Below, one piece after another: positions 63,438-64,000 of a stretch of DNA of 64,000 nt. The translations under genes were made by a program, and so were the position numbers. The stretch's first letter is position 1. Each line of letters starts with the position of its first letter. The DNA is from Fragilaria crotonensis. Its lineage: Eukaryota; Bacillariophyta; Fragilariophyceae; Fragilariales; Fragilariaceae. The notes under the pieces are model-generated. The model was given only the letters and a program-made list of their open reading frames with translations. It was not told the DNA's origin and ran no database searches. Location: NCBI GenBank assembly GCA_022925895.1, contig JAKSYS010000118.1, positions 1-64,000 of the forward strand, read 5' to 3'.

Positions 63438-64000
63438 GATATTGGTAGCTGTGCTGATGGGTTGGATGACTCTTGGCCAAAATGCTTACTATGGTCGATA
63501 GTTTAATGCCGATAAAACTGCCGATGAGGATAGACAAACGTAGTCCTTGATTGTGGCTTTGCTGTGTATGATAGAGGATGTTCTGATGTTGAGATGTGAC
63601 ATTCGTGTGATCGGAACATTGTCGATAGCATAACGGTTTTAGACCGGGTACGGTAGTACCGGTACATAGTTCTTGTACTCTGTTGTTTGTAAGCGCCGAT
63701 ACTGTATGCATACTGGAGTACTATACAATGGTACTGCAAAGCTGCAGACTGCAGAGTTGGCAGAGCCTTTGCTGAACTATCCGTACTCCACTTCTTCAGA
63801 GTGCAGTACTTCAGTACAGTACGTCGTACTGGAGTACCGCATACAGTACAGTGGGCACTGTCTTATGGATACTGTACTACAGTAGAAATAGCGTGTAGAG
63901 CGTTGGAACGATTCACTTCATCCGTTGGAAAGCACAAATTGAATTTCTCGCCTCATCTTTCTTCGCGTATTGGAATGTGATGAATGATCCCGTGATATCG
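63438..64000. other. Upstream region, window end
   Basis: No gene seen. Rich in AGTACT/CAGTAC words at 63700-63860. Confidence 0.45.

Overview
This is a piece of nuclear DNA from a eukaryotic alga, most likely a diatom (probably pennate). The evidence is: short GT-AG introns of about 80-170 bp in otherwise compact genes; two plastid proteins with secretory-type leaders ending in a Phe motif (CAF/SP, SFAP), the bipartite targeting used by complex red-lineage plastids; a PsbQ-type photosystem II protein; many single-pass Golgi-type sulfotransferases and glycosyltransferases; and Ty1/copia elements that look diatom-like. Species cannot be fixed from the sequence alone.

Layout. 0.4-10.2 kb is gene-dense: a mitochondrial carrier, adenosine kinase (with a tiny first exon), an acidic nuclear-type unknown protein, and a very long membrane-anchored lipase-like protein that has lost its nucleophile serine and carries three 79-residue repeats. 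11.0-15.0 kb holds two paralogous sulfotransferases head to head with the same intron position. 15.2-19.9 kb has an unknown protein and a glycosyltransferase-like protein. 20.1-23.7 kb is a cluster of hAT-like DNA transposons, two with clean 8-bp target duplications. 24.0-25.6 kb is a convergent plastid pair, psbQ and a PAP/fibrillin. 26.1-27.2 kb is a foldback-type repeat. 27.3-39.2 kb is a mosaic of segmental duplications: an intact kelch-repeat protein and its broken copy, an FkbM-type methyltransferase, a fragment of a sulfotransferase, and a glycosyltransferase whose 3' tail recurs four times in the window (the fourth copy is at 56.4 kb). 39.7-53.3 kb holds two different Ty1/copia elements in the same orientation, each with near-identical LTRs and a 4-bp target duplication. 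53.4-58.0 kb has a DUF707-like glycosyltransferase, an old copia fragment and a full-length carbohydrate-sulfotransferase-like gene. 58.3-60.0 kb has a MITE-like element and a hAT transposase remnant. 61.3-63.4 kb has a convergent pair of secreted paralogues.

Common themes. Several genes encode secretory-pathway type II membrane enzymes (three sulfotransferases, three glycosyltransferase-like proteins, one methyltransferase), suggesting glycan modification as a local theme; this is inference. Three host genes (psbQ, FkbM-like, a plastid-targeted unknown) are each interrupted by single-base losses, mostly in short base runs, although the shifted frame keeps good protein sequence. This looks at least as much like consensus sequencing error as gene decay, and a reader should not treat these genes as dead without checking reads.
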